Shown here one piece after another: positions 9,025-18,973 of a DNA stretch of 64,000 nucleotides. Source of the DNA: Streptococcus marimammalium DSM 18627 (GTDB lineage: Bacteria > Bacillota > Bacilli > Lactobacillales > Streptococcaceae); contig NZ_KB904358.1 of NCBI RefSeq assembly GCF_000380045.1, positions 95,749 through 159,748 on the forward strand. The letters are read 5' to 3'. The notes under the pieces were generated by a model, which saw only the letters and a list, made by a program, of their open reading frames with translations, was not told the origin of the DNA and ran no database searches. The number at the start of each line of letters is the position of its first letter. Position 1 is the stretch's first letter. A program made the position numbers and the translations under genes.

Positions 9025-10089
9025 TTAATGGTGATAGTCTTCGTCACTTATTTCACTATTATTTTTAGTAACCATTACGTAATGATCAAGCATTAACCAC
9101 ATTAACCAAGCCGTTCCAAAACCAATAAAACTACCTAACAAAACGCCAATAATACGAGATTGAAACAAATGAATCGATAAATCAATGTTATTGGTAACAG
9201 ATAGTAAAAGAACCATCGGCGTGATAAAAATGTTGGCAACTGCATAATTTCTAGGAACATAGTATTGTGCTAGGGTGTAAAAGACGGTAATCAAGATAAT
9301 CAAAAGTACTCTAGATAAAGGGAGTATCAATAAAAGACTAGCCCCAATTAATCCAACAAAAGTGCCTGCTAAGTATTGTAAGTGTCGATGTTTCAATGCT
9401 TCTAAGTTTTCAGCCAGTAAAATAGCGGCACAGGCAAGCGTCACCCAGTAAGGATTACCTATATGTAAACCGTGGCTCAGATAAACAGACATGAATAAGG
9501 CACTACTATAAAATATAGCATCAACCAGTGCCAAAGGATCTTTGAAAAATCTTTCTTTAAGAGTATTGTGAGGCATAGTCACTTCTACTCTGCTTTCCGT
9601 TTTTTTAATGATGAAAGCACCAACAAGGCTAATCATGATTCCTAAAAGAAAAAATAAGATAATTTCTCCCAATTTTTTCTCAGGAACCACAATGGTTGTT
9701 CCCATAGCTGCCACCATGACAAAAAAGATACCTCCTGGCCTACGAACATTGAATAATCTGGTTAACAATCGACTGATAAAAGCAATAACGCCCACGACTA
9801 AAGGTGAAAACCAAGGAGAGTAAGATGAAAAAAATCCCAAGAGAAAAACCAGTAACAAAGAGCCACCGATAATACAAAGATTTCTAAGTAAATAGGGTAT
9901 GGGAAGATTTTGATAATAAAAAAGGGTAAATAAACCTAATGAGGCAAAATTAGAAATTAAAAAATCGTTTCTCAAATAGCCAACCATTAAAACGATAAAA
10001 ATAGCAAAACCAATTATTACAACACGGTAAGGGTTATCTACCATTGGCTTTAATTTAAAAAGAGATTTAAGTTGTTTAAAAATAGTCAT
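9025..10089 (-). CDS. FUSC/aromatic-acid-exporter family membrane protein
   Basis: 354 aa from the ATG at 10089 (the frame opens at a GTG two codons earlier). It has about ten hydrophobic segments in two blocks split by a soluble linker (KKTESRVEVTMPHNTLKERF), with FNVRRPGGIFFVMV and the second block HRHLQYLAGTFVGLIGA typical of FUSC/ArAE proteins. These are thought to export aromatic or amphipathic compounds; the substrate is unknown here. There is no ribosome site, and an extended -10 TGATATAAT ends 6 nt before the ATG, so a leaderless mRNA is likely. It shares a terminator zone with purA upstream. Confidence 0.8.
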   Translation of the reverse strand: MTIFKQLKSLFKLKPMVDNPYRVVIIGFAIFIVLMVGYLRNDFLISNFASLGLFTLFYYQNLPIPYLLRNLCIIGGSLLLVFLLGFFSSYSPWFSPLVVGVIAFISRLLTRLFNVRRPGGIFFVMVAAMGTTIVVPEKKLGEIILFFLLGIMISLVGAFIIKKTESRVEVTMPHNTLKERFFKDPLALVDAIFYSSALFMSVYLSHGLHIGNPYWVTLACAAILLAENLEALKHRHLQYLAGTFVGLIGASLLLILPLSRVLLIILITVFYTLAQYYVPRNYAVANIFITPMVLLLSVTNNIDLSIHLFQSRIIGVLLGSFIGFGTAWLMWLMLDHYVMVTKNNSEISDEDYHH

Positions 10090-10104
10090 AATCACATTAT
10101 ATCA
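10089..10104 (-). promoter_or_regulatory. Extended -10 box at the start codon of the FUSC gene
   Basis: On the minus strand TGATATAAT (10104-10096), then GTGATT, then ATG (10089). With the usual 6-7 nt from -10 to +1, transcription would begin at or next to the A of the ATG. Confidence 0.6.
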
Positions 10105-10123
10105 CTTATTTTTGAAGGCTCAA

Positions 10124-10157
10124 TAAAACCATCTCCTTTAATTAGAGATGGTTTCAT
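10124..10157 (-). terminator. Terminator after purA
   Basis: AAACCATCTC and GAGATGGTTT form a 10-bp stem followed on the minus strand by a T-rich stretch; it lies about 10 nt after the purA stop. Confidence 0.8.
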
Positions 10158-10166
10158 TAAATCGCT

Positions 10167-11459
10167 TTAAATACTTCCCCAAACACTCTCAAGAATATTA
10201 GTTTGGTCACGATCTGGCCCAACAGAGAAAGTCGAAATACGAACACCAACTAATTCGCTAATGCGACGGATATAGTTTCTCGCATTTTCTGGTAAATCCT
10301 CTAAACGTCTAACACTTGTAATATCTTCTGACCAGCCTGGTAGTTCTTCATAAATCGGTTGACAACGTTTCAACTTGTCAAGACTAGCTGGATAGTAATC
10401 AATACGTTCCCCATCTAAATCATAGGCTACACAAATCTTAACGGTATCAAGTCCTGATAAGACATCAATCGAATTTAATGAAAGATTGGTAATCCCTGAT
10501 ACACGACGACTATGTCTCATAACAACGGAGTCAAACCAACCAACACGACGGGGACGACCCGTTGTAGTGCCATATTCATGACCAATTTCACGAATACGAT
10601 CTCCCGTAGCATCAAACAATTCTGTTGGAAACGGTCCATCTCCTACACGACTAGTATAGGCCTTACAAACACCAACAACTTTATTGATTTTACTTGGGCC
10701 AACACCTGAACCAATTGTTACTCCACCAGCAACTGGATTAGAAGAGGTGACAAACGGATAGGTTCCTTGATCGATATCAAGCATGACACCTTGAGCCCCT
10801 TCAAATAAAACGCGTTTGCCCTTATCAAGAGCATCATTTAAAATCACAGAAGTATCGGTCACATATTGTTTGATTTGTTGTCCATAGGCATAATACTCTT
10901 CAAAAATGTCATCAAACGATGATAACTCACACTCATACATTTTTTCAAAGAGACGATTTTTTTCTTCAAGATTAATACGAAGACGCTCAGCAAAAATATC
11001 TTTATCAAGTAAATCAGCAATACGAATACCCACGCGCGCCGCCTTATCCATATAAGCAGGTCCAATTCCCTTATTGGTTGTCCCAATCTTATTAACTCCT
11101 TTAGAAGTTTCTTGTAGTTGATCCAACTTAATATGATAAGGTAAAATCACATGCGCTCTATCTGAAATCCGAAGATTGTCTGTTGTCACTCCTTCTTCAT
11201 GAAGATATTTCAATTCTTTGACCAATGATTTGGGATTAACCACCATACCATTACCAATTACAGAAATTTTTTCAGGGAAGAAAATACCTGATGGAATTAG
11301 ATGGAGTTTGAATTTTTTTCCATTAATAACGATGGTATGCCCAGCATTATCACCACCTTGATAACGTGCAATAACTTCTGCATCTGATGATAAGAAGTCT
11401 GTAATTTTACCTTTTCCTTCATCTCCCCACTGGGTACCTACTACTACTACTGATGTCAT
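10167..11459 (-). CDS. purA: Adenylosuccinate synthetase
   Basis: 430 aa from the ATG at 11459. The start is chosen because [18 protein letters not shown] is the canonical N-terminus; the longer frame from a GTG runs through the structured leader. Motifs: the GTP-binding loop GDEGKGK, the substrate loop [20 protein letters not shown], and the C-terminal GPDRDQT. It catalyses the GTP-dependent first step from IMP to AMP. Monocistronic, with a near-consensus promoter about 90 nt upstream and a leader able to form two hairpins. The ribosome site is weak (AGGA at a long spacing). Confidence 0.96.
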   Translation of the reverse strand: MTSVVVVGTQWGDEGKGKITDFLSSDAEVIARYQGGDNAGHTIVINGKKFKLHLIPSGIFFPEKISVIGNGMVVNPKSLVKELKYLHEEGVTTDNLRISDRAHVILPYHIKLDQLQETSKGVNKIGTTNKGIGPAYMDKAARVGIRIADLLDKDIFAERLRINLEEKNRLFEKMYECELSSFDDIFEEYYAYGQQIKQYVTDTSVILNDALDKGKRVLFEGAQGVMLDIDQGTYPFVTSSNPVAGGVTIGSGVGPSKINKVVGVCKAYTSRVGDGPFPTELFDATGDRIREIGHEYGTTTGRPRRVGWFDSVVMRHSRRVSGITNLSLNSIDVLSGLDTVKICVAYDLDGERIDYYPASLDKLKRCQPIYEELPGWSEDITSVRRLEDLPENARNYIRRISELVGVRISTFSVGPDRDQTNILESVWGSI

Positions 11460-11543
11460 AATAATGAATCCTAGCACGACATATTCGTCTGCTAAATCCT
11501 TTCTTGATAATAATGGTAGGAGTTTCACCTACAAGCGTATCAC
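11460..11543 (-). promoter_or_regulatory. Structured purA 5' leader
   Basis: The predicted leader is about 85 nt. It can form GTAGG-TGAAACT-CCTAC, then TAGC-AG-ACGA-ATATG-TCGT-GCTA, with the second stem ending about 15 nt before the ATG. That leaves the AAAGGATTTAGC segment partly paired. I match it to no riboswitch class I know by sight. Confidence 0.4.
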
Positions 11544-11549
11544 CCTACT

Positions 11550-11578
11550 ATTATATGAAATTATGGGGTATTTTTCAA
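11550..11578 (-). promoter_or_regulatory. purA promoter
   Basis: Minus strand: TTGAAA (11578-11573), 17-nt spacer, TATAAT (11555-11550). Very close to consensus. Confidence 0.8.
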
Positions 11579-11655
11579 CAGACAATTGTGGAATCTTCTT
11601 TTTTCATAATCTTTTATTTTCTAACAAAAAACATGATCATTTTTCATGCTTTTCA

Positions 11656-11684
11656 TTGTCATAACGGTGAGATTGCGTTACAAT
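11656..11684 (+). promoter_or_regulatory. xpaC-telA promoter
   Basis: TTGTCA (11656-11661), 17-nt spacer, TACAAT (11679-11684), about 36 nt before the ATG. It is divergent from the purA promoter. Confidence 0.7.
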
Positions 11685-11719
11685 AATAGCAACTATCAAA
11701 TATTGGCAAAGGATAATCT

Positions 11720-12526
11720 ATGAGAAAGTCAAGTCTATTTGGGAAAATTATTTTTCTAATTTTATTAGTTTATTTTATACAAATAACAATACCATTTGTT
11801 GTTGCTGGAGGTATTGGTTTTTTAATCTTTCAATGGTGGAAGAAAAGTCAAAAACCATCAGTTCAGCATAAGAAAGTAGAAAAAATTAGTGATAGTATTG
11901 ATATTCAAGAATTAAAAGCTTATATCAAATTAACTGATAAGAAACTTAAAAAACTAGAAGGCTATCTTGAAAACGAAAAATGGGATGATTATATCGATTT
12001 GGCTAGACAAATTATGCCACAATTAACTCATATTAATGATGAAGCCGATCGCTTGAAAAAAGAAATTGAACCACTTGTTCATAAAAGAATTATTAAGAAA
12101 GTTCATACCACTAGACTAGATATTCAAGAACAATTGGAAAAACTTGGACTATCACCTGATATTTCAGCATCAGATAAGGATAGACACATCCTCAAGCTAG
12201 CACCTGAGCTTAGTGAAAGCTACCACAATATTCAAAAAGATAATCTATCTATTCTAGAGAAGATTAAACAAGCTGATAATCACGAAGAATTAATCGCCAT
12301 CCACGAAAGCAATATGAAACGCTTTGAAGATATTTTATCTGGCTACCTTAAAATCAAAGCTAATCCTAAAGATTATTACAATGCAAAAGAACGTTTGGCT
12401 CAGGCTAAAAAAACTATTGAAAAATTTGATTTAGATTTAGATGAAACCCTTCGTAAGCTCAATGAAAGTGAGCTAAAAGATTTTGAAATTAGTTTACGTA
12501 TGATGCAACACAACAAAACGAACTAA
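11720..12526 (+). CDS. XpaC-like protein (5-bromo-4-chloroindolyl phosphate hydrolysis family)
   Basis: 268 aa. The N-terminal part has hydrophobic segments (about 8-38), then a charged, helical cytoplasmic domain. The family name comes from an old Bacillus phenotype and does not prove phosphatase activity. Its usual partner is a TelA-like gene, as here: telA starts 11 nt after this stop. The pair is linked with tolerance to toxic anions and cell-wall stress in Firmicutes; the mechanism is unknown. The ribosome site AAAGGAT is 6 nt before the ATG. Confidence 0.8.
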   Translation: MRKSSLFGKIIFLILLVYFIQITIPFVVAGGIGFLIFQWWKKSQKPSVQHKKVEKISDSIDIQELKAYIKLTDKKLKKLEGYLENEKWDDYIDLARQIMPQLTHINDEADRLKKEIEPLVHKRIIKKVHTTRLDIQEQLEKLGLSPDISASDKDRHILKLAPELSESYHNIQKDNLSILEKIKQADNHEELIAIHESNMKRFEDILSGYLKIKANPKDYYNAKERLAQAKKTIEKFDLDLDETLRKLNESELKDFEISLRMMQHNKTN

Positions 12527-12537
12527 AGGAGATAATA

Positions 12538-13809
12538 ATGTCAGATACATTTCACTTTGATATTGATAAAATTGCCAATAATCAGTTAGCTAAAACTGAC
12601 AAAACAACAGATATTATTCTTGATGTAAAAGAAAAAACAGGGCAAATATCATTCTTAGAAAAATTAAGTCAAGACCAACAAGAAGCTATTAAAGAAAGAA
12701 CTCCTCAATTAGTTGATGGGTTTATCACTGATCAAAATGCTCTGTTAGACTTTGGGCAATCAGCTGTTGAAGAGGTCAATGCTACCGTTAATCACATCTT
12801 GTCTGAGCAGAAGAAATTAGAAATTCCTCAGGTTGATGACCTTTTACAAAACACTAACCGTGAACTCAATGGTTTCATTGTTAAATATAAGGATGTGACA
12901 CCAGCAGAATTAGAGAAAAAACCAAATTTTATTCAAAAATTATTCAAACAAGGCCGAAATACCCTTCAAGAATTTTATTTTGATGCTCAAAATGTTGAAC
13001 AAAAAATGAACAGTATGGCTGCAACCATTGTCAAGCAAGAAGAAGTATTAGCAAGAAATATTGTTTCAGCAGAAATACTGATTGAAGATAATACCAAGTC
13101 GATTGAAAATCTTGTTGGTGTTATTGCTTTTATCGAGTCTAGTCAACAAGAAAGTGCTAATCGTGCTAAAACACTACAAGAGACAATTACTAAACTAGAT
13201 AGTACAACGCCTGAATACCATGTTAAATCTGAGGAACTGGCAAGAATAACGGAAGTCATCAACACTTTGGAGCAACAACATACTGAATATATGAGTCGTC
13301 TTTATGTGGCTTGGGCAACAACACCTCAAATGAGAAATCTCGTCAAAGTCTCATCTGATATGCGTCAAAAACTAGGCATGCTTCGTCGTAACACAATTCC
13401 AACAATGAAATTATCTATCGCTCAGTTAGGTATCTTGCAACAATCTGTCAAATCAGGAGCAACAGCAGATGCCATTATCAATGCTAATAATGCGGCCCTT
13501 CAAATGCTCGCTGAAACCAGCAAAGAAGCTATTCCAGCGCTTGAGAAATCTGCTCAAAGTCCAACACTTTCAATTGCTTCTGTAACCAGTTTAGCAGAAA
13601 GTTTGGTGGCTCAAAACAATGGGATTATTGCCGCTATTGATAACGGTAGAAAACAGCGTGCCCAACTTGAAACAGCTATCATCAAATCAGCCGAAACAAT
13701 TAACGACACAGCAAAACTACGTGATGAAAAAATTGTTCAAGCTCTTTTGAACGAAGGAAAACTAACACAGGAACAAGTTGACAATAAGCCTGAAAATGGA
13801 GAAAACTAA
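12538..13809 (+). CDS. telA: TelA-family toxic anion resistance protein
   Basis: 423 aa, soluble and strongly helical, with the TelA-type central region (VGVIAFIESSQQES, then LYVAWATTPQMRNLVKVSSDM and KLSIAQLGILQQSVKSG). It was named for tellurite resistance in other bacteria, but chromosomal copies are broadly conserved and probably act in envelope stress rather than tellurite detoxification. It is co-transcribed with the xpaC-like gene (AAAGGAG ribosome site, 11-nt gap). A terminator follows about 10 nt after the stop. Normal length, no damage visible. Confidence 0.9.
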   Translation: MSDTFHFDIDKIANNQLAKTDKTTDIILDVKEKTGQISFLEKLSQDQQEAIKERTPQLVDGFITDQNALLDFGQSAVEEVNATVNHILSEQKKLEIPQVDDLLQNTNRELNGFIVKYKDVTPAELEKKPNFIQKLFKQGRNTLQEFYFDAQNVEQKMNSMAATIVKQEEVLARNIVSAEILIEDNTKSIENLVGVIAFIESSQQESANRAKTLQETITKLDSTTPEYHVKSEELARITEVINTLEQQHTEYMSRLYVAWATTPQMRNLVKVSSDMRQKLGMLRRNTIPTMKLSIAQLGILQQSVKSGATADAIINANNAALQMLAETSKEAIPALEKSAQSPTLSIASVTSLAESLVAQNNGIIAAIDNGRKQRAQLETAIIKSAETINDTAKLRDEKIVQALLNEGKLTQEQVDNKPENGEN

Positions 13810-13819
13810 CAACTATTGA

Positions 13820-13850
13820 AAAACAAGTCACCATTGTGGCTTGTTTTTTT
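13820..13850 (+). terminator. Terminator after telA
   Basis: AAACAAG-TCACCATTGTGG-CTTGTTTTTTT; stem followed by seven T. Confidence 0.85.
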
Positions 13851-13907
13851 ATAGGAAAAGCAAATTACTTTTTCAAGAATAACTAGCTGCTAAAATGAAG
13901 AATAATA

Positions 13908-13926
13908 TGATATAATATGGGTTATG
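13908..13926 (+). promoter_or_regulatory. Extended -10 box at the hslO start codon
   Basis: TGATATAAT (13908-13916), then ATGGGTT, then ATG (13924). No -35 match and no ribosome site. The predicted transcription start coincides with the start codon. Confidence 0.65.
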
Positions 13927-14796
13927 GATAAATTAATTAAGACAATATCGGCTACCGGTTATTTTCGTGCTTATGTGCTAGATAGTACCCAAACCGTTAA
14001 AAAAGCTCAAGAAAAACATCAAACCTTAGCAAGTTCTACAGTGGCTCTTGGTCGAACCTTGATTGCCAATCAAATATTAGCTGCCAATCAAAAAGGAGAC
14101 AGTAAAATTACAATCAAAGTGATTGGTGATAGTTCTTTTGGCCATGTGATTTCTGTTGCTAATACCAAAGGGCATGTCAAAGGTTATATCCAAAACAAGG
14201 GAATTGATATCAAAAAAACAGCAACTGGGGAAATTATTGTAGGTCCACTCATGGGAAATGGACTTTTTGTTGTCATTACTGATTATGGCACTGGAAAACC
14301 CTATACATCAACAACTCCTCTAATCACTGGAGAAATTGGTGAAGATTTTACTTATTATCTCACAGAAAGTGAACAGACGCCATCAGCTGTTGGATTAAAT
14401 GTTCTTCTTGATGAGAATGACCAGGTAAAAGTCGCTGGTGGTTTTATGCTACAAGTCTTACCAGGTGCTCCAGAAGAAGAAATTGCTCGCTATGAAAAAC
14501 GTATTCAAGAAATGCCTGCCATATCTAGTCTCTTGTCTTCAAAAGATCACATTGAAGCCCTTTTAAAAGCTATTTATGGGGATGAATCCTTTAAACGATT
14601 ATCAGAAGACGAACTATCCTTTCAATGTGATTGTTCTAAAGAACGTTTTCAAAAGGCTCTAGCTACACTTGGCAAAAAAGAATTACAAGAAATGAAAGAT
14701 GAAGACCATGGTGCTGAAATTGTCTGCCAATTTTGTAACACTAACTATACCTTTAACGAAGAAGAGTTGGAGAAGATAATCAATGACAAATCTTAA
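13924..14796 (+). CDS. hslO: Redox-regulated holdase chaperone Hsp33
   Basis: 290 aa, full length. The C-terminal zinc redox switch is intact: CDC (Cys235, Cys237) and CQFC (Cys268, Cys271). In reduced form these bind zinc; oxidation releases it, unfolds the linker and activates the chaperone under oxidative stress. The next gene, dusB, overlaps by 14 nt, so the two are coupled. There is no ribosome site before the ATG, and the extended -10 lies 7 nt away, so this looks like a leaderless mRNA. Confidence 0.95.
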   Translation: MDKLIKTISATGYFRAYVLDSTQTVKKAQEKHQTLASSTVALGRTLIANQILAANQKGDSKITIKVIGDSSFGHVISVANTKGHVKGYIQNKGIDIKKTATGEIIVGPLMGNGLFVVITDYGTGKPYTSTTPLITGEIGEDFTYYLTESEQTPSAVGLNVLLDENDQVKVAGGFMLQVLPGAPEEEIARYEKRIQEMPAISSLLSSKDHIEALLKAIYGDESFKRLSEDELSFQCDCSKERFQKALATLGKKELQEMKDEDHGAEIVCQFCNTNYTFNEEELEKIINDKS

Positions 14797-15769
14797 TAGC
14801 TCCTTTATGATTGGAGATGTTTTCATTCCACACAGAACTGTTTTAGCCCCAATGGCTGGTGTGACTAACTCAGCTTTTAGAACCATTGCTAAAGAATTTG
14901 GTTCTGGACTTGTTGTTATGGAAATGGTCTCAGATAAAGGGATTCAGTATAATAATGAAAAAACACTACACATGCTTCATATTGATGGGGAAGAACACCC
15001 TGTTTCTATTCAGTTGTTTGGTAGTGATGGAGACAGTCTAGCAAGAGCTGCTGAATTCATTCAAGAAAATACCAAGGCTGATCTTGTTGATATCAATATG
15101 GGCTGTCCAGTTAATAAAGTCGTGAAAAACGAAGCTGGGGCAAAATGGTTAAAAGATCCTGAAAAAATTTATTCAGTGATTAAAACCGTTAAATCTGTTC
15201 TAAATATTCCTTTAACTGTAAAAATGAGAACAGGCTGGGCTGATAGTTCACTAGCTGTTGAAAATGCTTTAGCTGCTGAATCAGCTGGTGTTTCTGCATT
15301 AGCCATGCATGGTAGAACAAGAGAACAAATGTATACTGGTCATTGCGACCACGAAACCTTAAAAAGAGTAGCAAAAGCTGTCACTAAAATCCCTTTTATT
15401 GGTAATGGTGATATTAAGACTGTCCAAGATGCAGCTTATATGATTGATAAGATTGGAACAGATGCTGTCATGATTGGACGTACAGCTATGAATAATCCTT
15501 ATATTTTTACTCAAATTAATCATTATTTTGAAACAGGTGAAATCCTACCAGATTTACCATTCAAAAGAAAATTAGATATTGCATTTGATCATTTAACACG
15601 TCTTGCTTCTCTTAAGGGAGAGCACATTGCTGTTCGGGAATTTAGAGGGCTTGCCCCACATTACTTGCGTGGAACATCTGGCGCAGCCAAAATTCGTGGT
15701 GCTGTCTCAAGAGCAGAAACCATTGAAGAAATTGAAAATTTGTTTACTCAAGCTCGCATGAGCTTATAA
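14783..15769 (+). CDS. dusB: tRNA-dihydrouridine synthase (DusB type)
   Basis: 328 aa. A Dus flavoenzyme: the FMN/substrate motif [12 protein letters not shown] at the N-terminus, NMGCPVNKV with the catalytic Cys, KMRTGW, the His in AMHGRTREQ, and GNGDI in the TIM barrel. It reduces uridine to dihydrouridine in tRNA D loops using NADPH. It overlaps hslO by 14 nt and is preceded by AGTTGGAGAAG as ribosome site within hslO. The hslO-dusB pairing is usual in streptococci. Confidence 0.93.
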   Translation: MTNLNSSFMIGDVFIPHRTVLAPMAGVTNSAFRTIAKEFGSGLVVMEMVSDKGIQYNNEKTLHMLHIDGEEHPVSIQLFGSDGDSLARAAEFIQENTKADLVDINMGCPVNKVVKNEAGAKWLKDPEKIYSVIKTVKSVLNIPLTVKMRTGWADSSLAVENALAAESAGVSALAMHGRTREQMYTGHCDHETLKRVAKAVTKIPFIGNGDIKTVQDAAYMIDKIGTDAVMIGRTAMNNPYIFTQINHYFETGEILPDLPFKRKLDIAFDHLTRLASLKGEHIAVREFRGLAPHYLRGTSGAAKIRGAVSRAETIEEIENLFTQARMSL

Positions 15770-15840
15770 ATAAATTGTTACCTTATTGAAAATTAAGCAT
15801 TTTTTATAAAATGATAACGTCATATAAAGTTAGGAGAAGT

Positions 15841-16485
15841 ATGTTGATTGTATTAGCAGGAACCATTGGAGCTGGGAAGAGCTCCCTCGCAGCTGCACTT
15901 GGAGAACATTTAGGAACAGAAGTCTTTTATGAAGCTGTTGACAATAATCCCGTTTTAGATCTTTATTATAAAGATCCAAAAAAATATGCCTTTTTGTTGC
16001 AAATTTTTTTCTTAAACAAACGCTTCAAATCTATCAAAGAAGCCTATAAAGCAGATAATAATATTTTAGATCGTTCAATCTTTGAAGATGAGTTATTTTT
16101 AACAATTAATTATAAAAATGGTAATGTCACAGAGACTGAATTAAATATTTATAAAGAATTATTAGAAAATATGCTAGAAGAGTTAGAAGGCATGCCTAAA
16201 AAGAGGCCAGATTTACTCATTTATATTGATGTCTCATTTGAAAAAATGTTAGAGCGGATTAAAAAACGTGGTCGTGATTTTGAACAAATTGCCGAGAATC
16301 CTGAATTGTACAATTATTACAAACAAGTTCACGGAGAATACCCTGAATGGTATGAAAACTATAATGCCTCACCAAAAATTAAAATTAGCGGTGATGAGTT
16401 TGATTTTATTGAGAATCCCAAAGATCTACAAACTATTTTTGAAATGGTTGATAAGCAATTAAAAACCCTTGATTTATTAAACTGA
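15841..16485 (+). CDS. Deoxynucleoside kinase (dAK/dGK family)
   Basis: 214 aa from the ATG at 15841, chosen for its TTAGGAGAAG ribosome site and because MLIVLAGTIGAGKSS is the usual N-terminus. It has the P-loop GTIGAGKS (about 7-14), a DRSIFED motif (the DR-S/E signature that binds the deoxynucleoside and metal) and the lid RGRDFEQ. It phosphorylates deoxyadenosine/deoxyguanosine or related nucleosides for salvage; the exact base preference cannot be read from sequence. Single gene with a strong terminator shared with convergent clpC. Confidence 0.9.
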   Translation: MLIVLAGTIGAGKSSLAAALGEHLGTEVFYEAVDNNPVLDLYYKDPKKYAFLLQIFFLNKRFKSIKEAYKADNNILDRSIFEDELFLTINYKNGNVTETELNIYKELLENMLEELEGMPKKRPDLLIYIDVSFEKMLERIKKRGRDFEQIAENPELYNYYKQVHGEYPEWYENYNASPKIKISGDEFDFIENPKDLQTIFEMVDKQLKTLDLLN

Positions 16486-16486
16486 C

Positions 16487-16525
16487 TAAAAACCCTTGAG
16501 AGCTTAATGCTCTCAAGGGTTTTTA
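16487..16525. terminator. Strong bidirectional terminator between dNK and clpC
   Basis: AAAAACCCTTGAGAGC-TTAAT-GCTCTCAAGGGTTTTT: a perfect 16-bp stem with A/T flanks. Confidence 0.95.
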
Positions 16526-18973
16526 GTTATCTGGATGAACAATTGTAAAATACAACTGTTTTTTTCTTATCCCAATTTTCAAAATATTACCAGAGGTTAA
16601 TTCTCCCGATAAAATCAATTCTGATAAATGATCTTCAACTTTTTCCTGAAGGGTTCGACGTAGGGGTCTTGCTCCCATTTCACTATCATAACCTTCTTTA
16701 GCTAAATAATCTAGAGCAGATGGTTGGAATTTAAGAATAATATTTTTTTCTGCTAAAGCTTTTATGAGAGGTGATATCATAATCTTAATAATTGCACGCA
16801 TATGCTCTGGCATTAAACTATGAAAAACAATCTTTTCATCAATACGATTGATAAATTCTGGACGATAAGCTCTCTTTAATTCTTCCATGATACGTTTTTG
16901 CATGGCTTCGTAATCATTAGAATAATCTTTTGCACCAAATCCAACTGTCTTATCATCACGAAGGGCAGTTGCACCAAGATTACTTGTCATAATGATAATA
17001 GTATTTGAAAAGTCTACCTTACGACCTCTACTATCTGTTAGTACACCATCATCAAGAACTTGTAATAAAACATTAAAGATGTCAGGATGAGCTTTTTCTA
17101 CCTCGTCAAAGAGAAGAACTGAATAAGGTTTATGACGAACTTTTTCAGTCAATTCCCCACCCTCATCATAACCGACATAGCCTGGAGGTGCACCATTTAA
17201 ACGACTTGCTGAGAATTTTTCCATATACTCACTCATATCAAAACGAATAAGGGCTGATTCATCATCAAATAGAATTTCAGCAAGGGCCTTGGCTAATTCT
17301 GTTTTACCAACTCCTGTCGGTCCAAGAAACATGAAAGAGCCAATCGGACGTTTACCGACTCTAATACCAGATTGATTACGTCTAATGGCACGACTAATAC
17401 TTGATACCGCCGCATCTTGTCCGATAACACGTTTATGCAATTCTTTTTCCAAATTGAGGTAGCGCTGAGCGTCTGTCTGAGAGAGTTTGGTAACTGGTAT
17501 TCCAGAGAGTTGACTAAGCGTTTTCTTAATATGATCCTCATCAACAGGAACTGGGTCTAGATTTTCACTTTCATCTTCCTTAGCTAACCATTTTGATACC
17601 TGATTTAATTTCCCTGCCATTAAAGCTTTATCAGCTTTTGATAAGGTTTCAGGGGTTGTTTTTTTAACTAGAGATTGTACGGTTGCACTCGCCTCATCTA
17701 GTAAATCAATGGCCGAATCAGGTAAATTTTTATTCGTTAGGTAACGATGAGCCAGTTGAACAGCTGTTTTAACAGCCATATCACTAATAACAACATTATG
17801 ATATAATTCATAACTCTTCTTTAGACCTAATAAAATCTGATAGGCATCCTGAACACTCGGTTCATCTACTAAAATTTTGGCAAATCGACGAGAAAGAGCT
17901 GCATCTTTTTCAATATGTTTTTGATATTCATCCTGAGTAGTTGCACCTACTGCTCTGAGGGTGCCACGGGCAAGTGCTGGTTTTAAGATATTTGCAGCGT
18001 CAAGTGTGCTGTCAATGCCACTACCTGAACCCATAATGGTATGAAGTTCATCAATAAAAAGAATGATATGACCATCAGCCTCAATATCTTCAATAATTTG
18101 ATTCATCCGCTCTTCAAAATCACCACGAAATCGAGTTCCCGCAACGACACTCATCATGTCAAGCTCTAACACTCTCATATCAGCAATTTCATACGGCACA
18201 TCACTTGTTACAATACGCTGAGCAAGCCCATAAGCAAGAGCTGTTTTACCAACACCAGAATCACCAACCAAAACAGGATTATTTTTAGTTTTACGGCTTA
18301 ATATTTGAACCATTCGTGTGATTTCTTTTTCACGTCCAATCACAGGATCAAGATTACCTAAACGAGCCATTTCTGTTAAATCTCTAGTAAATTCTGATAA
18401 TTCTCCAATTGATGATGGGGGTTTCATTAAATCAGAAAAATGACTATTTTTATTTTTTTGTGGTTTTAATAAATGTTGAATATTTTTTAAATCTTCTTTT
18501 GAGAAACCAGCATGACGTTCAAGTGATTTACGAAGATCGATAAGACGTAATTTGGCATCGCTATCTTTCATCTTAAAGCCAGCCAATTCTAAGATGCGAG
18601 TTGACAATAAATCAATATGTAACAACATAGCAAATAAGACATGTTCTGTCCCAACCTCTTCATCACCAGTCACTTGACTAATAGCTTGAGCAAATCTTAG
18701 TGTATGTGCTAAAGCTTTTGATTGTTCAAAAAAAACTAACCCTTTAATTTTTTCTTTAGGTATTTTATTAACAGCTAATCTTGCGGCTTCTTCATAGGCT
18801 CTTTTTGGAACAAGATTATCAAACTCTAAAAAAACGTGTCCTGCAATCGAATCGGGTACGTAAATCATTGCCAATAAGATATGCCAGCTTTCTAAATAGA
18901 GACTGTCATATCTAGCTGCTTGATACTGTGCATGTTTAAAAACATCATGCATTTTAGGAGAATATTGAATCAT
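16523..18973 (-). CDS. clpC: Clp protease ATP-binding subunit ClpC
   Basis: 816 aa. Order: N-terminal Clp_N repeats (1-150), first AAA+ module with Walker A GDSGVGKT (near 235), a middle domain, second AAA+ module with GPTGVGKT (near 553), and the C-terminal ClpB_D2-small domain. It unfolds proteins for ClpP and acts in stress tolerance and competence control. The start overlaps the ctsR stop (ATGA), so ctsR-clpC is one coupled operon under CtsR. The usual McsA and McsB genes between ctsR and clpC in Bacillus are absent, as is normal in streptococci. Confidence 0.97.
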   Translation of the reverse strand: MIQYSPKMHDVFKHAQYQAARYDSLYLESWHILLAMIYVPDSIAGHVFLEFDNLVPKRAYEEAARLAVNKIPKEKIKGLVFFEQSKALAHTLRFAQAISQVTGDEEVGTEHVLFAMLLHIDLLSTRILELAGFKMKDSDAKLRLIDLRKSLERHAGFSKEDLKNIQHLLKPQKNKNSHFSDLMKPPSSIGELSEFTRDLTEMARLGNLDPVIGREKEITRMVQILSRKTKNNPVLVGDSGVGKTALAYGLAQRIVTSDVPYEIADMRVLELDMMSVVAGTRFRGDFEERMNQIIEDIEADGHIILFIDELHTIMGSGSGIDSTLDAANILKPALARGTLRAVGATTQDEYQKHIEKDAALSRRFAKILVDEPSVQDAYQILLGLKKSYELYHNVVISDMAVKTAVQLAHRYLTNKNLPDSAIDLLDEASATVQSLVKKTTPETLSKADKALMAGKLNQVSKWLAKEDESENLDPVPVDEDHIKKTLSQLSGIPVTKLSQTDAQRYLNLEKELHKRVIGQDAAVSSISRAIRRNQSGIRVGKRPIGSFMFLGPTGVGKTELAKALAEILFDDESALIRFDMSEYMEKFSASRLNGAPPGYVGYDEGGELTEKVRHKPYSVLLFDEVEKAHPDIFNVLLQVLDDGVLTDSRGRKVDFSNTIIIMTSNLGATALRDDKTVGFGAKDYSNDYEAMQKRIMEELKRAYRPEFINRIDEKIVFHSLMPEHMRAIIKIMISPLIKALAEKNIILKFQPSALDYLAKEGYDSEMGARPLRRTLQEKVEDHLSELILSGELTSGNILKIGIRKKQLYFTIVHPDN

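Noticed and set aside
10167..11528. Longer purA frame from a GTG at 11528
   Set aside because: The extra 23 residues fall in the predicted leader hairpins, and the canonical PurA start is [17 protein letters not shown].
11464..11686. Overlapping plus-strand frames in the purA upstream region
   Set aside because: They cover the purA promoter and leader on the other strand, have no ribosome site and no protein-like composition.
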